Positions 42,756-52,051 of a stretch of DNA of 64,000 bases are shown one piece after another (the first letter of the stretch is position 1; every line of letters begins with the position of its first letter). A program made the position numbers and the translations under genes. The notes beneath the pieces were generated by a model, which was not told the origin of the DNA, ran no database searches, and saw nothing but the letters and a program-made list of their open reading frames with translations. The stretch is from Nocardioides sp. PD653-B2 (lineage in GTDB: Bacteria; Actinomycetota; Actinomycetes; Propionibacteriales; Nocardioidaceae), in NCBI RefSeq assembly GCF_002117935.1, contig NZ_BDJE01000016.1:124001-188000 (forward strand), given 5' to 3'.

Positions 42756-44152
42756 CGCTTGCGCTTCTCCCGCGGCCGCTGCTGCAGCACGATCGGGGTG
42801 CCGACGAAGCCGAACTCCTCGCGCAGGCGGCGCTCGATGAAGCGCTCGTAGCCCGCGTCCAGCTTGCCGCTGGTGAAGAGCACGAACGTCGGAGGCGCGG
42901 TCGAGGCCTGGGTGCCGAAGAGGATCTTGGGCTGCTTGCCGCTGCGCACCGGGTGCGGGTGCTCAGCGACCAGGCGGCCGAGGAAGCCGTTGAGCGCGCC
43001 CGTGGTGATGCGGGTCTCCCAGCCCTCGATCGCACGCTCCAGCGCGGGGACCAGCCGGTCGACGTGCCAGCCGGTGCGCGCGGTGATGTTGATCCGCGGC
43101 GCCCACTGCACCTGGACGAGCTCGCGCTCGATCTCGCGGTCGAGGTAGTAGCGGCGCTCCTCGTCGACGAGGTCCCACTTGTTGAAGGCGATGACCAGTG
43201 CCCGGCCGGCCTCGCGGACCGTCTGGAGGATCCGGACGTCCTGCTCCGACAGCGGCTGTCCGCCGTCGACGACGAGTACGGCCACCTCGGCGCGGTCGAT
43301 GGCGGTGGAGGTGCGCAGCGACGCGTAGTACTCGTGCCCCGACGCCTCCTTGACCCGCTTGCGGATGCCCGCGGTGTCGATGAAGCGCCAGGTCTTGCCG
43401 CCGAGCTCGATCAGCTCGTCGACCGGGTCGACGGTGGTGCCGGCGACGTTGTCGACGACGACCCGCTCCTCGCCGGCGAGCCGGTTGAGCAGCGAGGACT
43501 TGCCGACGTTGGGCTTGCCGACGATCGCGATGCGATGCGGGCCGCGGACCTCCTCGAAGCTCTCCGCCGGGGGCTCGGGCAGCGCCGCCAGTACGGCGTC
43601 GAGCATGTCGCCGGAGCCGCGTCCGTGCAGCGCCGAGACCGGCCAGGGCTCGCCCAGGCCGAGGTTCCACAGCCCGAAGGCCTCGGCCTCGGTGCGCTGG
43701 TCGTCGACCTTGTTGGCGGCGAGCACGACCGGCTTGCCCGAGGCGCGCAGGATCTTGACGACCGCCTCGTCGTGGTCGGTGATCCCGACCGTCGCGTCGA
43801 CGACGAAGAGCACCGCATCGGCGAGGTTGACCGCGATCTCCGCCTGGGCGCGGATCGACTCGGCCAGGCCGCGGGCGTCGGGGTCCCAGCCGCCGGTGTC
43901 GACCACCGTGAAGGCACGGCCGTTCCAGTGGGCGTCGTACGACACCCGGTCGCGGGTGACCCCGGGGACGTCCTCGACGACCGCCTCGCGGCGGCCGATG
44001 ATGCGGTTGACCAGCGTCGACTTGCCGACGTTGGGTCGGCCGACGACGGCGAGCACGGGGACGGGTCCCTGCGCCTCGGCCGTAGCGTCGCCAGGCTGCT
44101 CGGTGGTCGGATCGGTGGGCTCGGACGAGGGCACGCCCTCGGGCTCGCTCAT
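42752..44152 (-). CDS. der: GTPase Der (EngA), ribosome assembly
   Basis: The product is 466 residues with two tandem GTPase domains: G1 motifs [14 protein letters not shown] near residue 37 and [14 protein letters not shown] near 210, DxxG and NKxD motifs (AANKVDD and AFNKWDLVD), and a C-terminal KH-like domain ending KRKR. The tandem P-loops are diagnostic. An N-terminal acidic extension is typical of actinobacteria. It lies in the conserved cmk-der order. Confidence 0.96.
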   Translation of the reverse strand: MSEPEGVPSSEPTDPTTEQPGDATAEAQGPVPVLAVVGRPNVGKSTLVNRIIGRREAVVEDVPGVTRDRVSYDAHWNGRAFTVVDTGGWDPDARGLAESIRAQAEIAVNLADAVLFVVDATVGITDHDEAVVKILRASGKPVVLAANKVDDQRTEAEAFGLWNLGLGEPWPVSALHGRGSGDMLDAVLAALPEPPAESFEEVRGPHRIAIVGKPNVGKSSLLNRLAGEERVVVDNVAGTTVDPVDELIELGGKTWRFIDTAGIRKRVKEASGHEYYASLRTSTAIDRAEVAVLVVDGGQPLSEQDVRILQTVREAGRALVIAFNKWDLVDEERRYYLDREIERELVQVQWAPRINITARTGWHVDRLVPALERAIEGWETRITTGALNGFLGRLVAEHPHPVRSGKQPKILFGTQASTAPPTFVLFTSGKLDAGYERFIERRLREEFGFVGTPIVLQQRPREKRKR

Positions 44153-44919
44153 GGTGCTCCTTGATCGGTGACCCCGGTGTCGGGGTCGGGTTCTGCATCG
44201 GCGGCGGGCAGCGGTCCAGGCAGTTCCCGCCCGGTCAACGCGCGCGCCTGGTCCAGCTGGACCAGCATGTGCTCTCGGAGCAACAACGAGGACCGCTCCA
44301 CTTGTTCCTTGGTCCGCGGCCAGGGCACGGGGTCGAACGTGAACGGCTCGCCGTACACGACATCGACGATGGCGCCGCGCGACGGGATCGAGTTGGACCC
44401 GCCCCCCGGATCACGGGTGCCCAGCATCGTCACGGGGACGATCGGCGCACCGGTGACGAGCCCGAGGTAGCCCGCGCCGCGGTGGAAGCGGCGCAGGTCG
44501 CCGGCCCCGCGGCTGCCCTCGGGGAAGATGCCGACCGCGAGCCCGTCGCGCAGCGCGCGCAGGCAGCTCTTCACCGCCGCCGGGTCGGTGTTGAAGCGGT
44601 CGACGTTGATCTGGCCGGAGGCGAGCAGGAGGGGTCCGAGCTTGCTCTCGAACATCTCCTCCTTGGTCAGCGCGTGGACGGGCCGCGGGGCGAAGATCGC
44701 GAGCAGCGGGCCGTCGGCGACACCGACGTGGTTGCACGCGAAGATCACCGGTCCGTCCGTCGGCACCCGGTCGTGGTGGTGCTGGCGGACGCGGAACCGG
44801 CGCCGGATCGCGAAGCGGGCCAGCGGGCGCAGCGAGTAGAGGAGGAACCGGCGCGTCGGGCGGGTCCGGTCGCTGCGCGGGAGCTCGGTGTGCGGCGCGG
44901 AGGCCGAGGACCGCATCAT
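44149..44919 (-). CDS. 1-acyl-sn-glycerol-3-phosphate acyltransferase (PlsC-like)
   Basis: The product is 256 residues from ATG 44919 (a second ATG follows at once), overlapping cmk. The acyltransferase motifs are visible: [12 protein letters not shown] corresponding to NHxxxx[16 protein letters not shown] and the [11 protein letters not shown] motif, then PIVPVTMLG. It acylates lysophosphatidate in membrane lipid synthesis. The region and spacing fit a normal chromosomal operon. Confidence 0.88.
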   Translation of the reverse strand: MMRSSASAPHTELPRSDRTRPTRRFLLYSLRPLARFAIRRRFRVRQHHHDRVPTDGPVIFACNHVGVADGPLLAIFAPRPVHALTKEEMFESKLGPLLLASGQINVDRFNTDPAAVKSCLRALRDGLAVGIFPEGSRGAGDLRRFHRGAGYLGLVTGAPIVPVTMLGTRDPGGGSNSIPSRGAIVDVVYGEPFTFDPVPWPRTKEQVERSSLLLREHMLVQLDQARALTGRELPGPLPAADAEPDPDTGVTDQGAP

Positions 44920-45614
44920 GTCCGCGCCTCGACGTCCTCGACCAGGGCGACCACCCGGTCGATCACCTCGTCGAGCGTGTACGGCGTCGTGTCGAGGTGG
45001 ACGGCGCCGTCGGCCATGGTGAGCGGGGCGGTCGCCCGGCTGGAGTCGATCCGGTCGCGGGCCAGCAGCGACTCCTGGGTCGCGGCGACGTCGCCGCCCG
45101 CCTCCGCGGCACGTCGTACGGCGCGAGCCGACGGGTCCGCGCTCAGGTAGAGCTTCACCGGAGCGTCCGGGGCCACGACCGACCCGATGTCGCGGCCCTC
45201 GACGACGATGCCGGTGACCGCGGCGTCGCGGGCGATCGTCTCGCGCTGGAGCTGGAGCAGCCGGGTCCGGACCTCGGGGACCACGCTCACCGGCGACACC
45301 GCGGCGTTCACCGGGTCGCTGCGGATCTCCGCGGCGACGTCGACGCCGTCGACGGTGATCGTGGGGTCGAGGGGGTCGGTGCCGGACACGATCTCGGGCT
45401 CGGAGCAGCGTGCGGCGACCGCGGCCGGGTCGTGGACGTCCACGCCCTCGCCGAGCAGCCACCACGTCATCGCGCGGAACATCGCACCCGTGTCGAGGTA
45501 GCGCATTCCCAGCCGGGCGGCGACGCCGCGCGATGTGCTCGACTTGCCTGATCCGGAGGTGCCGTCGATCGCGACGACCAGTCCAGGAACGGGAGTACGG
45601 CGGGAGCTGCTCAC
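44916..45614 (-). CDS. cmk: Cytidylate kinase
   Basis: The product is 232 residues from GTG 45614. P-loop (AIDGTSGSGKSSTSRGVA) at the N-terminus, the substrate motif LDTGAMFRAMTWW, the conserved GIVVEGRDIGSVVAPDAPVK and the lid region DRIDSSRATAPL are all present. It phosphorylates CMP/dCMP. Length is usual. Confidence 0.95.
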   Translation of the reverse strand: MSSSRRTPVPGLVVAIDGTSGSGKSSTSRGVAARLGMRYLDTGAMFRAMTWWLLGEGVDVHDPAAVAARCSEPEIVSGTDPLDPTITVDGVDVAAEIRSDPVNAAVSPVSVVPEVRTRLLQLQRETIARDAAVTGIVVEGRDIGSVVAPDAPVKLYLSADPSARAVRRAAEAGGDVAATQESLLARDRIDSSRATAPLTMADGAVHLDTTPYTLDEVIDRVVALVEDVEART

Positions 45615-45625
45615 GGGCCCGCAGC

Positions 45626-46690
45626 CTACCGGTGAGTGACCCAGTCCCGGGATTCCAGAGACGCGAGCAGGTGCTCGGCGCGCGTCTCGTCGACGACCAG
45701 CTCCACCAGCCCGACCGGGCGACCCGGGTCGTGGTCGATGTGGATGTCCTCGATGTTGACCTCGCTGGCGCCCGCGTCGGCGAACAGGCGCGCCAGCTCG
45801 CCGGGGTGGTCGGGCACCGAGACGAAGACGGAGCGCATCGGCCGGACCGGTCCGCCGTGCTTGCCCGGGATCGCCTGTGTGCCGGCCACACCCTGTCGGA
45901 GGAGCGCCTCCAGGCCGGGCCGGTCCGCGCTCGAGACAACTGTGATCAGGGTGTCGAGCTGGGCCCGCACCTCCCCCAGCAGGTCGAGGACCGCCTCGGA
46001 GTTGGCGGTGACGATCTGGCCGTACAGCTCGGGGTCGCCGGCGGCCACGCGGGTCACGTCGCGCACGCCCTGCCCGGAGAGCGCGAGGTGCTGCTCGGGC
46101 GCCTCGGCGAGGCGGGCGGCGACCAGCGAGGCGAGCAGGTGCGGCACGTGCGAGGTCCGCGCGACCGCCCGGTCGTGCTCCTCGGGCGCCAGCCGGACCG
46201 GGACGGCGCCGCACACCCGCACGAGCGCCTCGACGAGCGCGACGGCGGCAGGGTCCGACAGGGCGTGCGGCGTGATCGCCCACGGGCGGCCGTCGAAGAG
46301 CGCCGCGCTCCCGGCCAGCGGCCCGGAGCGCTCGCTGCCGGCCATCGGGTGCCCGCCGACGTAGCGCGCGACGCCCGGCAGGGCGGTCACGGCCGCCAAC
46401 GGACCGTTCTTCACGCTCCCGACGTCGGTCACGACCGCGTCGCTCGCGTCGAGCGCGCGGGCGATCTCGGCGCCCAGGTGGTCGGGCGGCACCGCGACGA
46501 CCACGAGCTGCGGCCGGTCGCCGTCGGCGCGCGGGCGGCCGGCGCCGAGGCCCGAGGCGGTGCGCAGGTTCTCCGACGAGGGGTCCGTGAGGATCACGTC
46601 GATCCCGGCGCGGCGGCAGGCGAGCCCGATCGAGGTGCCGAGCAGGCCGGCCCCGACCACCTCGACCGGACCGGTCAGCTCATTCGTCAT
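45626..46690 (-). CDS. tyrA: Prephenate dehydrogenase with C-terminal ACT domain
   Basis: The product is 354 residues. Rossmann motif VVGAGLLGTSIGLACRRAG at the N-terminus, the HPMAGSERSGP active-site segment near 117, and a C-terminal ACT domain (SVFVSVPDHPGELARLFADA) for tyrosine feedback. It converts prephenate to 4-hydroxyphenylpyruvate. It overlaps aroH by 11 bp, so the two tyrosine-pathway enzymes are made together. Confidence 0.93.
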   Translation of the reverse strand: MTNELTGPVEVVGAGLLGTSIGLACRRAGIDVILTDPSSENLRTASGLGAGRPRADGDRPQLVVVAVPPDHLGAEIARALDASDAVVTDVGSVKNGPLAAVTALPGVARYVGGHPMAGSERSGPLAGSAALFDGRPWAITPHALSDPAAVALVEALVRVCGAVPVRLAPEEHDRAVARTSHVPHLLASLVAARLAEAPEQHLALSGQGVRDVTRVAAGDPELYGQIVTANSEAVLDLLGEVRAQLDTLITVVSSADRPGLEALLRQGVAGTQAIPGKHGGPVRPMRSVFVSVPDHPGELARLFADAGASEVNIEDIHIDHDPGRPVGLVELVVDETRAEHLLASLESRDWVTHR

Positions 46691-47066
46691 CGGGCACCGA
46701 GCGGACGCGCGTCAGGTCCTTGCGGAGCGCGGCGGCGCCGTGCAGGTAGACGTGGGTGATGTCGGTCCTGGGCAGGTCCGTCTCGACGTGGGCCATCATC
46801 CGCACCACGCGTGGCATCGACCCCGCGATCTCGAGCTCCCGGGCGCAGATCAGCGGCACGTCGCCGAAGCCGAGCCGGCGCGCGGCGTACGCCGGGAACT
46901 CCGACACCAGGTCGTTCGTCGCCGTGAAGATCACGGAGATGAAGTCGTCGACCTCGAGGCCGTTGGCCTCCATGACGTCGACCACCATCTCGGCGACGCG
47001 CTCGAGCAAGTGGTCGCGCACGTCCGCCTCGAGCTGGGTCGCTCCTCGCACTGCCCTGACTGCCAC
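46680..47066 (-). CDS. aroH: Chorismate mutase, AroH type
   Basis: The product is 128 residues. It starts MAVRAVRGATQLEAD and contains the AroH-fold signatures VIFTATNDLVSEFPAYAARR and PLICARELEIAGSMPRVVRM, ending near HVYLHGAAALRKDL. It converts chorismate to prephenate, the substrate of the next gene's product. Confidence 0.93.
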   Translation of the reverse strand: MAVRAVRGATQLEADVRDHLLERVAEMVVDVMEANGLEVDDFISVIFTATNDLVSEFPAYAARRLGFGDVPLICARELEIAGSMPRVVRMMAHVETDLPRTDITHVYLHGAAALRKDLTRVRSVPDDE

Positions 47067-47190
47067 GCGGCAAGGTTATCCAGAGGGGACACCCGGGCCG
47101 GGCCCGGTCTCATGAAGGCTGGTGGCTCCCGAACGACCCGTGCTGCCTGCTGGATCCGCCACGCCGCCGCCGGGGCCCCGTCGTACGGTC

Positions 47191-47745
47191 TCAGAGCCGC
47201 TGGCAGCCGCGCACGGGACCGAGCTGGGTGAACCTCAGCTCGCCGTTCCCGCTGCGTTGGATCGTCCGGCCGAGGAAGCCGACGGTGACGAAGGGCCAGG
47301 GCTTCGCCCCGCCGACGCCGCCGCTCCTGTTGCCGCTGCAGCCGCCCTCGCGGTAGGCGAGCTCGATGTTGAACTGCAGGAGGTCGCCGCTGCCCAGGTC
47401 CTGGTCGATCGGCAGGGTGGCGTCGACCCCGAGGTCATCGAGCCGCTGGGAGGTCGACGGGCCGGCCCGGACGACCCACTCGCCCTGGGAGCCGAAGGAC
47501 GGCAGCAGCACGTGGCCGACGTGCACGGTCTGCGATCCACCGTTGGAGATCGTGATCGTGACCGTGCAGGCCATCCCGCGCTGGGCCCGGATCGTGTGGT
47601 CGTCCTCGAGGGTGGCACCGGCGCACACCGGACGGGCCGTGTGCACCTCGATCAGCTCCAGCGCCTGCGCCGTCTGGACCCACCACGCGCCGACGCACAC
47701 CGCCATCAGGAGCAGGAGGGCGCCGAGCGCGAGGATGCGCTTCAC
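47191..47745 (-). CDS. Membrane-anchored or secreted protein of unknown function
   Basis: The product is 184 residues from GTG 47745 (GTGA overlap with rluB). The N-terminal helix (ILALGALLLLMAVCVGAWWV) is an anchor or signal. The exported part has three Cys and a beta-rich layout (ACTVTITISNGGSQTVHVGH), like a small Ig-type domain. Family not recognised. The 124 bp between its stop and aroH hold no gene. Confidence 0.65.
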   Translation of the reverse strand: MKRILALGALLLLMAVCVGAWWVQTAQALELIEVHTARPVCAGATLEDDHTIRAQRGMACTVTITISNGGSQTVHVGHVLLPSFGSQGEWVVRAGPSTSQRLDDLGVDATLPIDQDLGSGDLLQFNIELAYREGGCSGNRSGGVGGAKPWPFVTVGFLGRTIQRSGNGELRFTQLGPVRGCQRL

Positions 47746-48518
47746 ATCTGGGCATTGTCCAAGAGCTCGCCGAGCTCGTCCAGCGTCAGCTCGCGCAGCG
47801 CCCCGGGGTCCAGACCACCCAGCTGCACGGGTCCGATCGCGGTGCGGGTAAGGCGGCGCACCGGGTGGCCGAGCTGTTCCAGGAGGCGCCGCACGATCCG
47901 GTTGCGGCCCTCGTGGATCACCAGCTCGACGATCGACTTGGCGCCCTTGCCACGGCCCGAGACGCTGATGATCCGCGCCTTCGTCACGGTGACCGGGCCG
48001 TCCTCGAGCTGCACCCCCTCGAGCAGCGTCGCCACGGTGGCCTTGGTGACCTCGGCGTCGACCTCCGCGACGTACGTCTTGTCCACCTCGTAGGACGGGT
48101 GCGCCATCCGCTGGGCGAAGTCGCCGTCGTTGGTGAGCAGCAGCAGCCCGGACGTGTCGGTGTCGAGCCGGCCGACGTGGAAGAGCCGCTCCGGACGGTC
48201 GGCGACCAGGTCGGAGATGGTCCGGCGGCCCTCGGGGTCGGACATCGTCGACACCACCCCGCGGGGCTTGTTGAGGACCAGGTAGACCTTCTCCGAGATC
48301 GGCGGCAGCCGCTTGCCGTTGACCCGGATCACCGCGGTGCGCGGGTCGACCTTGGTGCCGAGCCGGGTGACGATCTCGCCGTCGACCTCGACCAGCCCCT
48401 CGAGCATCAGCTCCTCGCACTTGCGGCGCGACGCGACGTTCGACATGGCCAGCAGCTTCTGCAGCCGGATCAGCCCGTCGTCGTCCATCTCGAGCCCGGA
48501 GCTGTGGACGTCGTTCAT
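47742..48518 (-). CDS. rluB: 23S rRNA pseudouridine synthase, RluB type
   Basis: The product is 258 residues. S4 RNA-binding domain at the N-terminus (IRLQKLLAMSNVASRRKCEE), catalytic Asp in VGRLDTDTSGLLLLTNDG near residue 120, and the C-terminal EGRNRIVRRLLEQLGHPVRR motif. It isomerises uridine in 23S rRNA. It lies next to scpB as in other actinobacteria. Confidence 0.93.
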   Translation of the reverse strand: MNDVHSSGLEMDDDGLIRLQKLLAMSNVASRRKCEELMLEGLVEVDGEIVTRLGTKVDPRTAVIRVNGKRLPPISEKVYLVLNKPRGVVSTMSDPEGRRTISDLVADRPERLFHVGRLDTDTSGLLLLTNDGDFAQRMAHPSYEVDKTYVAEVDAEVTKATVATLLEGVQLEDGPVTVTKARIISVSGRGKGAKSIVELVIHEGRNRIVRRLLEQLGHPVRRLTRTAIGPVQLGGLDPGALRELTLDELGELLDNAQM

Positions 48519-48528
48519 GCGGGGTTGC

Positions 48529-49239
48529 TCATGTGGGCTCGGTCCCGCCGTCGGGCTCGGTGCCGTCGCCGCTGTGCGGCGACGGGTGCGGGTGGTCGGG
48601 GGCCGGCTCGGCGGCCGGCTCGGGGGCCTGCTCGCTGGCCACGGGTGCCGCCATCTCGGCGAGCTCGTCCTCGAGGTCGTCCATGTCGGGCAGGTACGGC
48701 GCGAGCTCCGGCAGCTCGTCGATCGAGGTGACGCCGATCCGCTCCAGGAAGTAGCCGGTGGTCGAGTACAGGTTGGCTCCGGTCTCGTGGTCCTGGCCGG
48801 ACTCCTGCACGAGGCCGCGGGTCAGCAGGGTGCGCATGACGCCGTCGACGTTCACCCCGCGGATGGCCGAGACCCGGGCCCGCGACACCGGCTGCTTGTA
48901 GGCGACCACGGCCAGCGTCTCGAGCGCCGCCTGGGTCAGCCGGGCCTGCTGCCCGTCGAGGACGAAGCCCTCGACGACCGCGGCGTACTCGTCGCGGGTG
49001 TAGTAGCGCCAGCCGCCGCCGATGTTGCGCAGCTCGAACCCCCGGCCCTGCTCCGTGTACTCCGCCGCGAGCGCGCCGAGCGCCTCGGTGACCTCGTCGA
49101 CCGGGTAGCCGACCGCCGTCGCCAGGGTGACCGCCTCGAGCGGCTGGTCGGCGACCATCAGCACCGCCTCCAGCGAGGGCCGCAGCTCGGCGACGGGGAC
49201 GTCGAGGGTCGCCTCGGTCATCTCGGTGGTCTCACTCAT
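48529..49239 (-). CDS. scpB: Segregation and condensation protein B
   Basis: The product is 236 residues. Winged-helix ScpB features: LRPSLEAVLMVADQPLEAVT, LTQAALETLAVVAYKQPVSR and the GVNVDGVMRTLLTRGLVQES segment. The C-terminal tail is acidic, Pro/Glu-rich and disordered. Together with ScpA and SMC it condenses chromosomes. It overlaps scpA by 8 bp. Confidence 0.95.
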   Translation of the reverse strand: MSETTEMTEATLDVPVAELRPSLEAVLMVADQPLEAVTLATAVGYPVDEVTEALGALAAEYTEQGRGFELRNIGGGWRYYTRDEYAAVVEGFVLDGQQARLTQAALETLAVVAYKQPVSRARVSAIRGVNVDGVMRTLLTRGLVQESGQDHETGANLYSTTGYFLERIGVTSIDELPELAPYLPDMDDLEDELAEMAAPVASEQAPEPAAEPAPDHPHPSPHSGDGTEPDGGTEPT

Positions 49240-50122
49240 CGTCGTCTCCCTCGGGTGCTACCTCTGCCGGTGGGTCCGCCTCCGGCGGCGCGCCGTCGAA
49301 CTCGTCGTGGATCAGGTCGTCGACATCGGCGTCGTCGTCACCGGTCCAGCGCACGGTCAGCTCACCGAGCGGCGTCACCTGGTCGAACGACACGGCCCCC
49401 TCACGGAACAGCTCGAGCAGCGAGAGGAACCGCGCCACGGTGGTCAGCCGGTCGGGCGAGTCACCGCAGAGGGCCCGGAAGGTCATCGTGCCCGACCGGC
49501 GCAGCCGGTCGACCACCAGGGCGGCCTGCTCGCGCACGCTCACCTTCGCGGCGTGGATGTGGTGCAGCGAGACCTCGAGCACCGGCTTGGGCTCGAGCGC
49601 CTTCGCCGCGATCTGGGCGAACTGCTCCAGGCCGATCCCGATCAGCACCTCGGGCAGCAGGCCGGCGAACCGCTCCTCCAGCCCGACGACACGCGGGTGC
49701 CGCTTCGACTCGACGGCCAGGCGCTGCTCGAGGACCGTCGCCACCTGCTTGAAGGCGCGGTACTGCATCAGCCGGGCGAAGAGCAGGTCGCGCGCCTCCA
49801 GGAGCGCGAGGTCCTCCTCGTCCTCGATGTCGCCCTGGGGCAGCAGCCGCGCGGCCTTCAGGTCGAGCAGGGTCGCGGCCACGAGCAGGAACGACGTCGT
49901 CTCCTCGAGCTCCCACGTCGGGCCTGCGGCCTTCACGTGGGCGATGAACTCGTCGGTGACCTGCGAGAGCGACACCTCGGTGATGTCGAGCTTGTGCTTC
50001 GAGATCAGGCTCAGCAGGAGGTCGAAGGGACCCTCGAAGTTGTCGAGACGGACGGCGAAGGCCGGCGTCTCCCCCGCCGCAGGGTCCACGGCGGCAGCTG
50101 GGTGGTCGACGGAGGCCGTCAT
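49232..50122 (-). CDS. scpA: Segregation and condensation protein A
   Basis: The product is 296 residues. Kleisin N-terminal motif FAVRLDNFEGPFDLLLSLIS with KHKLDITEVSLSQVTDEFI, a long helical middle and C-terminal winged helix (TTVARFLSLLELFREGAVSF). The acidic tail is common in actinobacteria. It starts at an ATGA overlap with the preceding small gene. Confidence 0.95.
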   Translation of the reverse strand: MTASVDHPAAAVDPAAGETPAFAVRLDNFEGPFDLLLSLISKHKLDITEVSLSQVTDEFIAHVKAAGPTWELEETTSFLLVAATLLDLKAARLLPQGDIEDEEDLALLEARDLLFARLMQYRAFKQVATVLEQRLAVESKRHPRVVGLEERFAGLLPEVLIGIGLEQFAQIAAKALEPKPVLEVSLHHIHAAKVSVREQAALVVDRLRRSGTMTFRALCGDSPDRLTTVARFLSLLELFREGAVSFDQVTPLGELTVRWTGDDDADVDDLIHDEFDGAPPEADPPAEVAPEGDDDE

Positions 50123-50460
50123 CCCTCGGTCAACCGTCGGACCAGCGCGCTGTCGTCGCCCTGGGCTTCATAGTCGGCCAGCACCAGCGCGACGGCCTCC
50201 CGCACCAGGCGCCCGCGGTCGACCGCGAGGCCCTGGGAGCGGCGCAGCATCAGCCGGGCGTGCTCGATGTCGAGCAGCTCGTCCGAGGTGATGTAGACCG
50301 TCATCTTCTCGTCGTGCCGGACCCGGCCGCTCGGCTTCTTCGGGCTGGTGTCGGCCTCGGCCGGCTCCTCCACGGGCTGCTCGGGCGGCGCCTCGGCCGG
50401 GACGGAGTGGTCCGGCTGTGCGGTCGGGCGGAAGAGGTCGTCGGCGGCCGGGAGGCTCAC
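50119..50460 (-). CDS. Small helical protein between parA and scpA
   Basis: The product is 113 residues from GTG 50460 (GTGA with the parA-like stop). A Pro/Glu-rich N-terminus precedes a conserved-looking C-terminal half (EKMTVYITSDELLDIEHARL, RRSQGLAVDRGRLVREAVAL) resembling a ribbon-helix-helix DNA-binding domain. Coupled to the ParA-like ATPase on one side and ScpA on the other, it may be the ParA partner or a regulator. That is inference. Confidence 0.7.
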   Translation of the reverse strand: MSLPAADDLFRPTAQPDHSVPAEAPPEQPVEEPAEADTSPKKPSGRVRHDEKMTVYITSDELLDIEHARLMLRRSQGLAVDRGRLVREAVALVLADYEAQGDDSALVRRLTEG

Positions 50461-51524
50461 TCGTCGTGACAACGATCCAGCACCTCTCTGGCCAGCTGGC
50501 GGTAGGCCTCGGCACCCGTCGAGCTCGAGGCGTACGACGTGATCGGCTCGCCCGCGACGGTCGAGTCCGAGAACTTCACGGTCCGGCGGATCACCGTGTG
50601 GAACACCTTGTCGCCCCACGCCTGCACGAGCCGGTCCATGACCTCACGGCTGTGGAGGGTGCGGCCGTCGTACATGGTGCCGAGGACGCCGTCGATCTCG
50701 AGCTTCGGGTTGAGCCGCTCGCGCACCTTGTCGATGGTCGTCTTGAGCAGCGCGACGCCGCGCAGGGCGAAGTACTCGCACTCGAGGGGCACGATGACCC
50801 CGTCGGACGCGGTGAGCGCGTTGACGGTGAGCAGGCCGAGCGAGGGCTGGCAGTCGATGAGGACGATGTCGTACTTCTCCAACGCCGGCGCGAGCACCCG
50901 CTGCAGGGTCTGCTCGCGAGCGACCTCGTGCACCAGCTGCACCTCGGCCGCCGACAGGTCGATGTTGGAGGGCAGCAGGTCCATGCCCTCGACCCCGGTC
51001 GGCACGATGACGTCGTCGACCTCGACGTCGCGCTGCATCAGGAGGTTGTAGATCGTCAGGTCCATCTCGTGCGGGTTGAGCCCGAGACCGACCGACAACG
51101 AGCCCTGCGGGTCGAAGTCGACGAGCAGCACCTTGCGGCCGTACTCGGCCAGCGACGCACCCAGGTTGATCGTGGTCGTCGTCTTGCCGACGCCGCCCTT
51201 CTGGTTGCACATCGACACCACGCGGGCGTGACCGTGCTCCGTGAGGGCCCGCGGCTCCGGGATGTCCGGCATCGGGCGTCCGGTCGGACCGAGCGACACC
51301 TCGGCCGGGACCGGGGTGACCGGCTCCTCGGGGGTCGGGCGCTCGAACGGAAGGGGGTCGGCCACGGGCAGCTCATCTCCGAGACTCTGCGAAGGGTGGG
51401 GCGAAGGATGGGGGGAAGGGCGGGGCGACAGGGACGTGCGGACCATCGGGGGGATCTCGCCGGCGGTGCTCCCGGAACTCCCGGACTGGGGGAACGATCC
51501 CCGAAAGCTGCCACCTGCGCTCAT
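50457..51524 (-). CDS. Chromosomal ParA/Soj-like ATPase
   Basis: The product is 355 residues from ATG 51524, with GAGGAG seven bases upstream. A disordered Ser/Pro-rich N-terminus of about 95 residues precedes the deviant Walker A (MCNQKGGVGKTTTTINLGAS), the LLVDFDPQGSLS motif and DIVLIDCQPSLGLL. This is the ParA-like gene normally found beside scpAB in actinobacteria (the second, not the oriC-linked, copy), for example Rv1708 in Mycobacterium tuberculosis. Confidence 0.88.
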   Translation of the reverse strand: MSAGGSFRGSFPQSGSSGSTAGEIPPMVRTSLSPRPSPHPSPHPSQSLGDELPVADPLPFERPTPEEPVTPVPAEVSLGPTGRPMPDIPEPRALTEHGHARVVSMCNQKGGVGKTTTTINLGASLAEYGRKVLLVDFDPQGSLSVGLGLNPHEMDLTIYNLLMQRDVEVDDVIVPTGVEGMDLLPSNIDLSAAEVQLVHEVAREQTLQRVLAPALEKYDIVLIDCQPSLGLLTVNALTASDGVIVPLECEYFALRGVALLKTTIDKVRERLNPKLEIDGVLGTMYDGRTLHSREVMDRLVQAWGDKVFHTVIRRTVKFSDSTVAGEPITSYASSSTGAEAYRQLAREVLDRCHDE

Positions 51525-51674
51525 TCGACGCTCCTCACCGACATGTCGACACAACGACTTGTGGCCGACTCGGGCGACTCTAGGACCGCCCTCCGACGGC
51601 GACAAGCCGAAGCCGGAAACCCCCAGCCCGCAGGGGAAATCTGTTGATGAGTTGTGCACTCGCCAGTCGGCAGT

Positions 51675-51700
51675 TGCACAGGCAGGGGCCTGCCTGTGCA
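51675..51700. terminator. Hairpin terminator between the GNAT gene and parA
   Basis: TGCACAGGCAGG and its complement CCTGCCTGTGCA form a 12-bp stem around GG. It lies 18 bp downstream of the GNAT stop (minus strand) and 150 bp upstream of parA, so it probably ends GNAT transcription. Confidence 0.65.
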
Positions 51701-51717
51701 CTCACCTGTGGAGGAGA

Positions 51718-52029
51718 TCAGGACTGCTTCGTGCCGGACGGCGGGTCGGCCACCAGGTCCGCATAGTCCGGGTGCTTCTCGATCCAGCCCTTGATGAAGG
51801 GGCACAACGGGAGCACCTTCCGGGTGCCGGAGGCGCGGACGTCGTCCAGCGCGAACCGGGCCAGGGCGCTGCCGACCCCGCGGCCCTCGTAGGCGTCCTC
51901 CACCTGGGTGTGGGTGAAGATCACCAGCTGGTCGGTGAGCTCGTACTCGGCGAACCCGGCCAGCTCGCCGTCGAGGCGGGCCTCGTACCGGCTGACCTCG
52001 GGATTGTGCGAAGTCGCGACGTCGGTCAT
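51718..52029 (-). CDS. Small GNAT-fold N-acetyltransferase
   Basis: The product is 103 residues of the YjdJ/GNAT type: YEARLDGELAGFAEYELTDQ, acetyl-CoA-binding loop VEDAYEGRGVGSALARFALD, and CPFIKGWIEKHPDYADL. Short single-domain members of this family (N-acetyltransferase, Gcn5-type, YidJ) have unknown substrates. It diverges from the mannanase gene by 22 bp. Confidence 0.88.
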   Translation of the reverse strand: MTDVATSHNPEVSRYEARLDGELAGFAEYELTDQLVIFTHTQVEDAYEGRGVGSALARFALDDVRASGTRKVLPLCPFIKGWIEKHPDYADLVADPPSGTKQS

Positions 52030-52051
52030 GCCCCGAGCCTAGACTGCGGGG

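Noticed and set aside
50457-51524. ParA at 50.5 kb as the partner of the element's ParB
   Set aside because: It sits in the conserved chromosomal scpAB neighbourhood, 9 kb beyond the element boundary, so it belongs to the host.
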